DNA of 64,000 bases from Pseudovirgaria hyperparasitica (GCF_010093815.1 NW_022985567.1:149367-213366), one strand, 5' to 3'; counted from the first letter of the stretch, positions 47,263 through 58,935 are shown. The notes: generated by a model not told the origin, from the letters alone. A program made the numbers and translations.

Positions 47263-48892
47263 TCAGATCAGCCTCAGCCCGCTCTTCGGCATAGTGCGCG
47301 TAAACGCCAGCATCGCCTTATTCTTATTCGGCAGTTTCTGGAGTCTCCTATATGCCTCTTTGACATGCTGTAGTTGCACTGGCTCACGCGCTTCATCTGG
47401 CATGTCAAAAAGTCCCGTCTCACGCTTTCTCTTGCGGCCCGCACTGCCCTCGTCACCACCGCCCGCAGCGCCAGTCTTCTTCTTGTACAGATCCTCCGCG
47501 GCCTTGACCTTGAGCGCCTCTTCGGTCAATGTCTGGACGATCTCAAAGGTCAAGAATCCCAAGATGTCGATAGTGTCATCGTTAGGCTTTGTTTCGAGAA
47601 TGACGCCGACACCAGCCCACTCACGGAAACGCTTCGCTTTGCGAAATGTAAAACTGGCTTGACGACAGTCGGACCAGTGCACATACTCGTCTCGCGTCAT
47701 GTCTTTTGTACGTTCGTCGGCGTTGCGAAGACGTTGAATCGTGGCGTAATTCATCTCTTCTTCCTCCTCGTCTTCGATATCGTCGCGTGGGGGTACGACC
47801 TCGCTGAAGAAGCTTTGTACGTCCCATACGAGGTCGACTTTCGTGCGCTTTGCTTTCTTGCCAACATCTGCGGCAGGGCCTGAGGCCCCAACACCCTGAA
47901 TATCATCACCTGCGGCTAGCTCCGCTGCGTCGCCGCCGCCCTTGTCATCAGAGTCTTTGACGTTGCGTCGAACATCTTTCCATTGGAGGAAAGTACGTAG
48001 ACGGGAAATTTTGGCTTTATCGTGGCGGATAAGCATCATGAGGTCATCCGTGGAAATGGATCGAGAGCCGCGGCGGGTGGCTAAGGCAGTGCATTCTCGA
48101 AGCTAATAACGTTCAGTAAACTTGACATCTGGTCAATGTACTGAAGGTAACAGGATATGTACCATTTCTTGAACTTGTTGTTGGACGATCTGTTCGATGA
48201 GGAAGGTGACTTCCGGTGCGGGTTCGGCGGTCTCACCAGAGACGAACATCATCTGTCGGATAAAGTCAATGAACCGAATCCAGAAACCTCTCATATTGCG
48301 AAATTCGTCCATCGTGCAGATACAGGGTCTAGGCCCAATAAAAATAGAGACTCGATTGAGAGAACGAATGTGATAACTTCTGTAAGGGATGAATACACAG
48401 TAGAGCTACAGGACACGGCAAATAACCCCACACTGCTGCAGGTCACGAGCTTATAAGGCTGAAGCCGTATGTAGCCGGAGAACACATAGAACGGGAAAAT
48501 GAAGACGATACCTTAGGAAATAGTTTTTGATATGAGCCCAAACAGTATTTTTTACTTCTCGCCGGACGGACCAGCTCATCCTGATGTAGAGCCTTGTGTC
48601 TTTTCTGTGGTCGAACAAACATAACGGACACAAAGAGAAGGTACGATGTAGAATGTTGTATAAGAGGTAGAGAAGTGGCAGATGGAGAAGTAGAAGCAGA
48701 AGCAGAAACGAGATGTCACGGTAAAGAAAAAGACAAGAAGATTTAAATGAGGTGGCAGGTCCATAAGATCAAGAGTCACGACCTGGAAATGGGGATCTCA
48801 CGGCAATATCTTAAAAGTGCACTGTGACAAAATCGCAATTCACTAACCTGCTGGATCTCCTGACGATACTTGGCCGTCTTTGTGTCTGCCAT
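47263..48892 (-). CDS. SPT3: SAGA complex subunit SPT3
   Basis: Histone-fold subunit of the SAGA coactivator that helps deliver TBP to promoters. Deduced exons are 48892-48848 (15 codons), 48252-48163 (30 codons) and 48102-47263, giving 324 residues, all phase-0 joins. The start MADTKTAKYRQEIQQMMFVSGE and RECTALATRRGSRSIS, DDLMMLIRHDKAKISRLR form the TAF13-like histone fold. The second half contains KAKRFREWAG and the region DIDILGFLTFE-like seen in SPT3. The first intron is nearly 600 bases, by far the longest in the window. It is divergent from DPH5 across 332 bases. Confidence 0.93.
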
Positions 48893-49224
48893 GGTCGTGA
48901 ATGCGGCGGTCCAGCCGCTATGTTCACGCAAGGGCTATTCAGAACAGATTATGTATAATACAGTATTGACTATAGATGCAGCGCTGAGTAGAGACTGAAT
49001 AACGACTGGTGAAATGATAATGACTGGATGAAGGTGAAGGTTGAAGTGAGCGAGTTGGCGTTGGAGGCTGAGTGGGGCCAGGGTTCCGTGCTGCTCATGC
49101 TAGGCTATCTCAAGCCTAGCTCAGCCCTACAAAAATCCTCTGCATCAAAAAATATCATTGCGGGGTTTGTGCAATCATTGCGGGGTCACAGTCATTCTTG
49201 GGATAATTATACGAGATCAACAAG
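48893..49224. promoter_or_regulatory. Bidirectional promoter, SPT3 and DPH5
   Basis: Contains ATCATTGCGGGGT twice, at 49154-49166 and 49174-49186, exactly 20 bases apart, about 40 bases before the DPH5 start. Confidence 0.5.
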
Positions 49225-50166
49225 ATGCTGTACCTGATTGGCCTTGGCCTCGCTGATGAGAAAGACATCAGCGTAAGAGGCCTTGAAATCGTCAAGCGTG
49301 CTTCACGCGTCTATCTCGAAGCCTACACCGCAATCCTACTCGTAGAAAAGCATGTTCTGGTGAGTTTCTTCACATACCTGCCATGCTTTAGCAATCCACA
49401 ATCAGCACAACACCTCGTCTAACTAACACAGCTATAGGAATCCTTCTATGGTCGCGAAGTCATTCTGGCTGACCGTGAAATGGTCGAGTCGAACAGCGAA
49501 GCCATCCTCAAAAGTGCGGAAAAGGAAGACGTTGCCTTTCTCGTCGTAGGCGATCCATGCAGCGCAACAACCCATACGGACCTTCTGCTACGCGCGCGAC
49601 ATGCCACACCTGCAATCCCAACCCGTGTCCTACCGAACACGAGCATTATGACTGCTATTGGATGTACAGGGTTGCAGCTGTACAATTTCGGCCAGACTGT
49701 CAGTATGGTCTTCTTCACGGACAACTGGAAGCCGACGAGTATCTATGACCGCATCAAGGAGAATGTTGCGCATGGATTCCATACTTTGGTGCTGCTAGAT
49801 ATCAAGGTCAAGGAGGCGAGTGAGGAGAATATGGCGAGAGGCCGCCCATGGATCTTTGAGCCGCCAAGGTTCATGTCCAGTGCTCTATGTGCCGAGCAGC
49901 TGTTGTACGTCGAAGGGGAGAGGAAAGAGGGGATCTGTGGTCCGGATAATTTGGCAGTAGCAGTGGCAAGAGTTGGCAGTGAAGAGGAAAAGATTGTGGC
50001 AGGGACTTTAGAAGAGCTTAGTACAGTCGACCTTGGGAAGCCGCTGCACAGCTTGGTTCTTATCGGTAAGAAGGGGCATGAGATGGAGATGGAATATGTG
50101 AGAGACTTCGCCATTGACAAAGCCAAGTTCGAGGTAATCTGGAAGAGAGACTATGGCAAGTCGTAG
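49225..50166 (+). CDS. DPH5: Diphthine methyl ester synthase DPH5
   Basis: SAM-dependent methyltransferase that methylates the modified histidine of elongation factor 2 during diphthamide synthesis, in the cytosol. Deduced exons are 49225-49359 and 49438-50166, giving 287 residues, the family length. Markers: [16 protein letters not shown] at the start, [34 protein letters not shown], and [18 protein letters not shown]. The CBS-like tetrapyrrole-methylase fold is clear. It is the right-hand partner of the SPT3 divergent pair. Confidence 0.96.
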
Positions 50167-50504
50167 ACCACATCCATTCGCAATTGAGCAGGACGGCGGC
50201 CAGCGCGTCGCCTGATCCTCAACGTCTGCGACAATGTCACAAACACGTTTGTATTCATCCGGCGTTCTTCCTTGCCACATTCACCGAGCATAACATGCAT
50301 AGAGTAAGACCGAGAATCAGTGAGAATCCTTTTTATATGCTCCAAATGTACATAAGTAGTTCGAAGTTCGCAATTCGGTGCACAACCTCTTCATGAGGTA
50401 GTGTATAGCACCATAGAGCAGGGTTGTCCGAACTATCCGCGTTAAATGCGTGCTACGCCGTTCCGTGCGTTGGTAATTTGCATCAATAGTCAGGATTCCA
50501 CAGT
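50167..50504. other. Convergent intergenic region
   Basis: 3' flanks of DPH5 and RPL19; no feature recognised. Confidence 0.6.
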
Positions 50505-51424
50505 TCAAGCCTTCTTCTCCTCTTCTTCCTCCTCGTCGTATTGCAGCCTCTTGGCATTCGCACGCTCCAACTTCCTCTCGCGGGCAGCCTTGTTCTTTGC
50601 ACGCTTGGCGTCCATCTCGTCGGCGAGTTGGCGCTCACGAAGCTTCTCGGCCTTGGCCTTGTGGATCTGGCGGCTGAATTAGCATCTTGCAAGGGCGGCC
50701 GGAGTCATGATGCCATGAATGTCATGGGGGAACGTACGTGTTCTACAAGGGCACGCTTGTGCTTGAAAGTGTTACCCTTAGCGAGCTGGTACAGCTCGTG
50801 GTAGAGGTGCTTGTCGATCTTGCCGGCTGCACGGTACTTGACCAGCAGGCGGCGGAGTACGCGCTGACGGCGCATCCATAAGATCTCGCTGTGAAACAGC
50901 GTTAGCCATATAACCCTCTAGGCTCTTCAACCATCGACTCTACCGCAAGGCGGTCTCGGAGTGATTGATGGGACAACCGAGGGATATATCCTACCTAGGC
51001 ATTCTAGCCTCTTGTGTTCCCTTCCTCTTACCGAAGCCACGGTGTCTACCGATTCTTCGTGCAGCGGTCAACTCACGGGCGCGGGTGCGCGAGTGCATCG
51101 TGACGGGCTTGCGGATGATGAGGCCATCGGAGACCAACTTGCGGATCGTCTGGCGGGAGTTGGCGTTCGAGATTTCGTTGACCTCGTTAGGGTCAAGCCA
51201 AATCTTGCGCTTGCCGCATCCGACGACAGACGCTGCGAGGCGCTTCTGGGTGCGAAGGTTGACCCTGAGGAAAGAAGAACATGTTAGTTGGTTTCTGAAG
51301 TGGTGGCGGAGTTGGGTGAGGGGAACATGAGAATGGCAGTGATAGCGATTAGAACGGTGGATTGACGATGATAGATAGTTTTCTCAAATCCTCAATCGAC
51401 CGTATAGAGAGGGACAACATACAT
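50505..51424 (-). CDS. RPL19: 60S ribosomal protein L19 (eL19)
   Basis: Structural protein of the large ribosomal subunit. Deduced exons are 51424-51423 (only AT of the start codon), 51264-50995, 50888-50738 and 50666-50505, giving 194 residues. The 158-base first intron (donor GTATGT) splits the initiator codon so that AT joins G, giving [20 protein letters not shown], the family N-terminus. Further markers: [56 protein letters not shown], then a long charged helix ending in Glu and Lys runs. Introns at the very start are common in fungal ribosomal protein genes. Confidence 0.95.
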
Positions 51425-52017
51425 TGTCGATGAATGGTTGGTCGCTGTCGGGTTAGTTGATGAGCAATGTCGTGGATGAGGTTGCAAGTATTTTCGCAAG
51501 CGAACGGTGGAGATGTGGGCGCCAAGAGTCACGTGTAGCGAGTGGCCTTCCATCACCCACATCTATTTAAACGAACCTTGACAACAAGATCATTACGGAA
51601 CGTTGCTCATTATGATTCAGATTGACTGACTGACTGTCTATCCTAAAATTGTATAAGTATGACACCTCAAGACTTTGCCCACCCCTACAGCAGTCGGGTC
51701 CGAATCAATGCAGACCGTGGACGATATCTCGGTGACTCGATGAACCATTTTGGCGCTCAATAGCGTGCTTGTACTGTAGTACTATCTGTTCGCCCTCGCT
51801 GTCGTCAATAATCTCTGACCAACATAGCCGCTCTACATGGAGCTCTAGGGGTATATCTGGGCATAGCGGCCCTTGAATCCGAGTAATGTAGTGTCTTGGC
51901 CGTTACGAGCCTAAACGTGCTGAGTACGCCAATTTTCAGCCTCCACTCATCTGAGTTACAGCCGTGTTGGTCGACATCGTCCATCCATACATCCCAAACG
52001 GCGCAGCCAGCTGCACC
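51425..52017. other. Divergent promoter region of RPL19 and the membrane protein gene
   Basis: No coding sequence. A short GACT repeat lies near 51620. No individual site assigned. Confidence 0.55.
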
Positions 52018-53264
52018 ATGGCGGTCATTCGTCTTGACGTCTTTGTTATTGCGCCGGCCCTTTTACTAACCACACTGTTCACGGTATCTGTGGTTCAGTT
52101 AGCCCTGATTGCACACGTCGTAGGCTGGACGAACAGCGAAAGTACATTTCTCGATACCCCAGACGTAGACCAAACAGCAAGAACTGGAAAAGTTCCTTTG
52201 CCGCCCAACTTGAACTATGAGAGTTCAGCCTGCTTGCTTGCATGCAGCGCCTGTAGTATTTTGGCCTCAGGATTATTGGGTGCCTTAATATATACCACCG
52301 AGAGAGGCCTCAAATTGGAACTGAATTTCGGCAAGCCTACTGTATGTATAATAAACCTGAAGGTATGTCTCTGCGTACTGAATCTTGTGGACAGGCCCAT
52401 TCTGCCGCTGTTAGGAAAAGGCTACATGAGTCATCCGTGATGTTCAGCTTGTCTGGAGTCCTGGTTGTTCTGACAACTGGTGTACTAATCTTCTGTTTTA
52501 TTGATCCAGGCAGATCACATAGTCCTTCAATCTCATACAATCCCTCATCCAACACGGTCACGAACTACGACCAATATCAAACCCTGGAAACTTGGACATG
52601 TGTTCTTTCAGTCAAGGCAAGCTCACTCAACATATTGCGCCAACAATGCCGCCAGGCACGTGCTGCACGGTTCTTACTTATTCCCAACATTGCTGTGACT
52701 GCATTGCTGGCATGTTGTCTGGCCTGGCGTCAGCGTGTTTTCAACCTTCATCAGGACGACGTTCCTGATAAGGTTGAGATAGATGCATTGGAGAAGCGAA
52801 CAGGCTTTGTAACGCGCCCGTCGGAGCAGACAATCGTGGAATTAGATACCGGCTCAGCCAAAGAAGTCGCCGGTGGCCAAATTACTGAATTACCACAGGC
52901 GGCGGCGGAGCTCCCTGGTCCAAAAATGACATATAATGGCGCCGAATACTTCGCTGGCACAGCAATCCCATCGGCGACAGTGCATTCGGGATGGCCGCTA
53001 GACCGAGTCATACTGTGGCTCTCAGTAAACAACTTCTCGATTGAGTGGCAAGAGCTATTCCGGTACTTAAACCTCGACGAAGGTCTGTTTCTAGACCTCG
53101 GACGTGACGATGCCAACAAGAAAGATGCCAATGCCATGTATCACAAGATCCTTCCTCAACTGGCCCAACAGTATAGAAAGAGTGGCGTGCGGTGGGACAG
53201 ACAGAAAGCAAGAGATGAGAGTAGAAGATTGCAAAGGTTGATACGGAGTATCCTCGAAGACTGA
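52018..53264 (+). CDS. Membrane protein with cytosolic SAM-like C-terminal region
   Basis: Deduced exons are 52018-52341 and 52395-53264, giving 397 residues. Four hydrophobic segments are seen, at about residues 7-35, 70-92, 120-145 and 200-220, so the N-terminal half sits in a membrane. The C-terminal about 90 residues read VILWLSVNNFSIEWQELFRYL, LFLDLGRDD and then basic helices. That resembles the SAM domain of fungal Ste11/Ste50-type proteins, where a W..NNFS..W...F pattern is usual. The combination is unusual to me; I do not recognise a named family. The single intron has a good donor, and the junction is phase 0. Confidence 0.65.
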
Positions 53265-53848
53265 AGCCTATATTTTGCAACACGATCTTTTACCACCTGG
53301 ATGTCGTCTCGATGGTTTGCTGAGGAGTTACATTCTTGGTGAATACTAATGATGCCTTCGCTACGCAGCGGGTGTGCACATAACGATGAACACCTGGCTT
53401 TGCGAGCACATTGGGCATGCTCAACTCCATTACGTGAACTTTTCGCGCGGAGACTTCACCATACTTGAGCTTCGCACACAAAGGCCTCTATGTTACGGAC
53501 ATCGTTAGCAACGCAGCTGTAATACACAATGCGATGTTTAACGTTTTCGAGGCTATGCCACTTCGCATCACGCATCACACATTCGAGACGACGCGAATAC
53601 AAGACAACACCCTATATGCATCACTTGAGCTAGGCTACGAGATGCATATAAACTCCCCTGCCATCTCTCCCAGCTCCTCACCAACTTCCTAAGTTCTCAC
53701 ACCACATTTTCAAGCCCAGGTCCATCAACCTATCATCTTCGGACTACCACAATCACTTACACACGAAGCTATTACCCACCAACTACCACAAGCCTAACGG
53801 GCGCTCTAAGGACCGCCACAATCAACCGTAACCCCGTACACCATCAAG
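53265..53848. other. Intergenic region
   Basis: Leader and promoter of the next gene, with TATAAA near 53646. Nothing else seen. Confidence 0.55.
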
Positions 53849-54622
53849 ATGGCCAACTGCAATCACCGTGTCATGAACCCGACCGACTCGAGACAACGCG
53901 AGATCATGCGCGCCTGGCTCCGCGCCGGCAATCGCATGCGCGACGGCGTGCACAACCCGGACCCCAACGACGAGCGGTACAAGTTCGGCCACAACAGCAC
54001 CGGGAACCGCTATGAAGACCCTACGTGGCGCCGCATCGTCTCCGGGCAGCCATCACACGGACATAGGCGTTTTCACCAGCGTGCCATTACGGATGGACGC
54101 GAAAGTGCTACGTATGGAGGCTTGCATGATGCGTCTTTCGCAACCAGTGGGGGTCATGGCAGCGATGGATTAGTGACCAGGTTGCAGGCGCTTACAATAG
54201 GCACGGGTACCATGGATGGCCAGTCATCGATGATGAGGAGTTCGCGCCAAGGTCCGAGTTTGGGCGGAGTGCAATCGGGACGATCGTTCGCAGCGATCAC
54301 TGCTCCAGGCGGAGCGAGCATGAGGGCAGACATCGGTGGCAACATGGGCAGCTACAATGCTGGCGGGACCGCGAACTTCCAGCAGCCCTCGAGAAAGTCG
54401 CACAAAGACTCGATGATGGCATCGTCCCGCCAGGGACCTAGTTTAGGCAATGTGGCAGCTGGAACCATGACGATGGCGTCGGATGGGTCAATGATGCGGT
54501 CGAGTCGTCAGGGACCGAGTGTAGGTATTGGGGATTCATTCAGAGGGTTGAGTCAGCGCGGATCTGGACTCGGAAACATGAGCACGGGTTCTACTATGCC
54601 GGGACGCCGCCGACGATTCTAG
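53849..54622 (+). CDS. Unrecognised protein with SMMRSSRQGPSLG repeats
   Basis: Intronless, 257 residues, no signal peptide or membrane segment. Residues 1-60 are polar and basic (RQREIMRAWLRAGNRMRDG). The C-terminal half is low-complexity Gly/Ser/Met and carries three copies of SMM(R/A)SSRQGPS(L/V)G, at residues 127-139, 188-200 and 214-226. It ends PGRRRRF. No family recognised. Codon use looks like a real gene, with GC-rich third positions at the 5' end, and the ATG context (AAGATGG) is good. Possibly a disordered scaffold or RNA-binding protein, but that is only a guess from composition. Confidence 0.65.
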   Translation: MANCNHRVMNPTDSRQREIMRAWLRAGNRMRDGVHNPDPNDERYKFGHNSTGNRYEDPTWRRIVSGQPSHGHRRFHQRAITDGRESATYGGLHDASFATSGGHGSDGLVTRLQALTIGTGTMDGQSSMMRSSRQGPSLGGVQSGRSFAAITAPGGASMRADIGGNMGSYNAGGTANFQQPSRKSHKDSMMASSRQGPSLGNVAAGTMTMASDGSMMRSSRQGPSVGIGDSFRGLSQRGSGLGNMSTGSTMPGRRRRF

Positions 54623-54800
54623 CAATTAGAGATACACCGGAACCGGGAGGAATTATCTCTAATCTGAAGGGAAGAGAGTCTAAGCGGTGGGAAAATTTGT
54701 TGATTGGGACTTTATAGATTGAATGCCGGTAGTAGCTGAGCAAGCCCATATGAACCTTGTCTAAGGATATAATGTGTACAGATACATCGTTACGTTGAGA

Positions 54801-56175
54801 TCAATGCTTGATAGGGAATTGATCTCGGATCTGCCATAACCTGAACATCATTATGCTTGCCACTAGGTACGCAAGCCCTGCGTAGATCTGCGGATAAAGA
54901 TACTCGCGATCGCTGTCTGGTCTTCTAATTTTCAAGGCTATGACTTCGGAGAAAGTAGTCGGCAGCGTGATGATGGCCCAACACAGCGATAAAAGTGACG
55001 GAAGGTGTTTCAGTCCCACTACTTCGGCACATAAGGGACTGATAGTCTGAGTAAAGGGTTAGTATCATTATTGGTCGCTGGAAAGGTGGTTAAGCCGACT
55101 CACTCCCCAGAACAATCCAATCGTTGCTCCTGACAAGACAGCAAAGACGAGTAACAGTGGCCAATTCTGTGCTGGGATCCAGAGTGCGAAGACGAATACG
55201 GCATTAGCCGTAGTGATATAACCTGCAACCTTTATCCGGCCATACCTATCACTCATGATCCCAATCAAAGGTCTGCCGATGAGAGTTCCTCCGTTGAGAG
55301 CGGCTGTTGTGGTTGCCGCTTGCGAAGCCGAGAGTCCAATTGAACGCGCAAAGTCCGAGAGCGAATATAAAATGGTAACATAACCAAGCAGGGAAAAGAA
55401 GCCCCATGCTAGGAGGCATATCACACCTTGACTTCTGAATAAACGGAAATCGAAGCCTCGAAGGGATGGTTTAATGGCCTTGTTGCGGCTCCGCAGAAAG
55501 ATGCAAGCAGCTAAGTTACAAGCTCCTGAGACAATACCAGTGATTCGTAAAGCCCATGCAAGAGAGACGTGCTCGATGCTAGCTCGAACAGCAAATGAGA
55601 ATATAACACCGCCTATGCCAGAGCCCGCACTTGTGATGCCGTTAGCCAGGCTCCTTTTCCTGGCAAACCATTGGCTGCTGATAGGATTCGACGGAATCCA
55701 AATGAAGCCGATGCCTAAACCAAATAGGAGACCTTGTGAAAGGTAAAGCTGCCAGATACGTGTCGCGAAGGATGCCGCGACGAAACCAGCAGTCTGGAAT
55801 GCGATGCCTAACAGCATGGGTGGGTGTATTCCCCAAAGGCGGACTGCTATAGTGGCAGGAGTCGAGGACAGCATGGCAGCTCCGAATACGAGGCCGCCAA
55901 TAAAGGCGTAGTCCAAAGCAGTGGCTTCAGGGAAGACATTGTTGGAGAGGTAATAGGCAAGGTAGACTCCATATGACTGGCTCGATTAGAACAATAGCAG
56001 GACTCTTGAGAACACTCACGGCTGCAACCCCCCATGTAAACGAGTTCACTGTAGCTACGCAAGCTACGCAGACCCATCCGTAACCGCCATCGGGGATATG
56101 AATGTCTTCAACAGCCTCTGTGGTAGCAGTCCTCGAACGTTCAACGTCACCAATGGGTTCTGCTTTTGGATTCAT
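54801..56175 (-). CDS. MFS transporter, monocarboxylate (MCT) type, second copy
   Basis: Deduced exons are 56175-56020, 55976-55104 and 55046-54801, giving 424 residues, all phase-0 joins. The short hydrophilic N-terminus ends in IPDGGYGWVC, the MCT entry motif (compare PPDGGLDAW in the other copy). About twelve hydrophobic segments follow, with LSQGLLFGLGIGFIWIPS and the loop GRPLIGIMSDRYGRIKVAG between helices 8 and 9. It is distinct from the 4-5 kb transporter, so these are two members of one family rather than a recent duplicate. Substrate unknown. Confidence 0.88.
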
Positions 56176-56959
56176 GTTTAACTACTACTCAAAGAAAATA
56201 TGTGATTGGGCGATACCTGTCTCTACAGTAGTGCTCACAGACGGTTTTAGACGTCGACGAAAGAATGGCGCTTAAAGTTAATAATGAATGTTAGATAGAG
56301 AGAGCGCGTTTGGGGGCATAGAATACGTGAAGACTGCGAATGACTCAAGGCATCTGAAAAATTCTGCTGGATACCACCGACTATACTGTATACCGTAACG
56401 GGTATATATTAGCAGCCGTCGACGATCCGTTGCTTGCAAACAGGGCAGTGAATCTCCAGATCCACCTGACAGCTGATGTAAGAACCCGATAAGATTCTTT
56501 GTAGCATGGCAGACGAATTGCCATTTTCCCCCTCTCACTTGGGTTACATTTCTTCAGGATGTCCCCACATCAATCACAGGCCGACGAGCACAGGGACCCG
56601 GTAAGCATTCGCGGGTCATGATGCCGAGATCTGCCACTAGCTGGTAGGGCAGTCTTTTTGAAACGAATGGCAGCTCGCGGGGCGTTCATGCTGGTCAGCT
56701 TTGATGGAGAAGACATAGGAAGCAGACTTTTGTTGTTGTTGTCTTTGTGTTGACAGCACACTTCCACTGAGTCATGGAAAGACAATGGAAATGGAACGGC
56801 AACAAACTGACTGCGTCGTCAAGCGAGGCTAAGACTTTTACGTCATCAAAGCTTGGCAGGCGCGTCACCCGGCGCGTTCCCAAACGCGCTTCGACTACTG
56901 AAAAATGTACAGGCCAGCATCATAAAGCTGCATCTTCTTGGTCCAAGAAGACGAAAAAT
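56176..56959. other. Divergent region between the transporter and SUB1
   Basis: Noncoding on present evidence. An in-frame ATG at 56774 could extend SUB1 upstream by 62 codons. Confidence 0.5.
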
Positions 56960-57524
56960 ATGGCGTTCAAGAGAGCGTCAAAGCGTGCTGCATCGGAGGC
57001 TTCAGACTCACCTGAGCCGAAGACGAAGAAGGCGAAGGGCAGTGCGAAAGCTGGACCTCATGGTTCGAAGCTGGATAGCAAGGGCGAGCCTTATTTCGAG
57101 GTGTGCCCAATCCCATATCCTTACATTCCGATGTATTCTGACGTTGGCATCAGCTGGCAAAAATGCGTCGTGTCACAGTGTCAGAGTTTAAAGGCAAGGC
57201 GCTAGTGAACATCCGTGAATACTGGGAGAAGGATGGTGATCTACTTCCTGGCAAAAAGGTAGGAATAATCCATTTCTCTGTTATGCCGGAGCTGACTTCG
57301 ATCAGGGTATCAGTCTGACCATCGAACAATACACGGCACTATTAGAAAGTATCCCAGGCATTGAAGCACTTTTGAAGAAGCAAGGGGAGGACGTCCCCAG
57401 AGTCTCGTACGATGAACCTGCTACTTCCAAGGCAGATGATGCGGAGGACGAGAAGGACAAGGAAGAAAGCCCTAAGCCAAGCAAGAGCAACATTGAAGCT
57501 ACGAGTGATGAGGATGAGGGGTGA
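56960..57524 (+). CDS. SUB1: Transcriptional coactivator SUB1/PC4
   Basis: Single-strand DNA-binding coactivator of RNA polymerase II, also active in elongation and repair. Deduced exons are 56960-57100, 57154-57258 and 57306-57524, giving 154 residues. The basic N-terminus ([15 protein letters not shown]) leads into the PC4 fold: [38 protein letters not shown].. is spread across two exons, and EYTALLES-type residues follow ([18 protein letters not shown]). The C-terminus is acidic ([18 protein letters not shown]). The 56960 ATG is preferred for its AAATATGGC context and normal N-terminus. Confidence 0.93.
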
Positions 57525-58935
57525 TCGACAATGTCCTCATACATATATCAACTTCTTGACCAAGATGTGAGTTCAACGAGACTCACTGCGATCTGAAACG
57601 GCCTGGATATGGTAAACATGGCGTTAGGCGAACGGCCGAATCACGAACACGGCTACTTTTTTGGCGTTGCTCAATTATGTGTAAGTCATGCGGTGACCTG
57701 ATACACCGGATGTAAACACCTCCTTGTATGTACAAGTACAAGTTTGTCTACTTCTTACACTGTCAAATATCTCAATGTAAGACTTATCTATTGCCTATGT
57801 CCAGTTGATAAGTTCAGGTCTGCCATAGCCATATTTGGGGCACCCAAAACTTACTCCACAATGTGATCCAGCGCCCTCGCCTTACGAACATCCAGACAGT
57901 CAATCGTGAGCTCATCCTTCGACAGCTTACTCGTAGCCAATATCACGTATCCCACGTCCAAAGTCTGCGCCCGAAATCTCTCGATATCAATCGCGCCGTC
58001 TACAAACGCAGGTGTTCAGGCATCTGCGGCCCCCTAATCACCGCTGTCGTGGGCACCAAGAACATGTTAAAGAACGTGCCAAATCCGCTCAACCACTAAC
58101 CGCAGCGTCTGTCATACCCACCAGCAAATCGATCAGTCCAACCTTCCATCCACAGCAGCAACTCGGTCTTTCGAAACAGTACGTCAACTTTCAGCCAGGC
58201 TCGTCGGTGTCTATATCAGACTGTTTCACTAGCAGATACATATTCTCCTGGCGCAAGCTGCACACGTCCCGAAGTAAACGCAAGCGCCAGCGTCTTACTC
58301 TGCCGCCGTTCGATCAGGAGAAAGCTGAAATGCTCAGACGGCGCAAGCATGCGCCACAAGTCCCGTCCTCCTGCACCCACGTACTCCTATGTACGTGCGG
58401 GTTCAACACGATTGGCTCATTACTCAAGCCCAGCAGCATCACCACAGCCAGTCTTGTACGCAAACGTCATGCCCACGTGAGCAGTGGGCGATGTTTTACC
58501 CTTACTATCGATGGTGGTGAGGTTAGTGCTTGGAGAGCACGTGGTATATAGTATCTCTAGGGTTAGAAGCGCCATTCACAAGGTTGGTCTCGGTGACAGT
58601 GTCTGTGTTCCGGCACGCTCGCTGTGATGACCATTAGGGTTGAGAATGGCAAGGGGCACCCTATTTCTCGAGCGTCTCGCCATCGTGATAATGTTATTTT
58701 GTGATGTCAGTGTAGGTGAGGGCTGGATCAGGAGCTCGTCGATGTCGGCGAAGGTCTTGCTTAAAGTTTCTCTCATATTTCGAGTATCGGTTTTGCTGTA
58801 GTGATACCCTTGATACAGGCAGCGAGTATTCGCAGTGTAATCGTATCCGAGTCTCTTGGTTTAATAACTTATTCTCATATTCTTTGTTTAAGTTATGTTC
58901 TGGAACACGCAATGAATACCATCGTGAATGTTCGT
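57525..58935. other. Gene-poor region with a decayed gene remnant
   Basis: Between SUB1 and the aquaglyceroporin. It holds protein-like minus-strand fragments, listed separately. Otherwise empty. Confidence 0.5.
57851..58500 (-). pseudogene. Possible decayed protein-coding gene, family unknown
   Basis: Several minus-strand stretches look like real protein but lie in different frames and are interrupted by stops that no clean GT..AG intron explains. The clearest is the C-terminal piece at 57851-58000, containing VILATSKLSKDELT and ending LDHIVE before a TAA. Another contains HFSFLLIERRQSKTLALAF. The opposite strand has a 179-codon open frame that I read as the antisense shadow. No family recognised; a multi-intron functional gene is the main alternative. 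Confidence 0.3.

Noticed and set aside
58012-58551. 179-codon plus-strand open frame
   Set aside because: Odd composition (Cys/His/Arg/Ser) and complementary to more protein-like minus-strand fragments.
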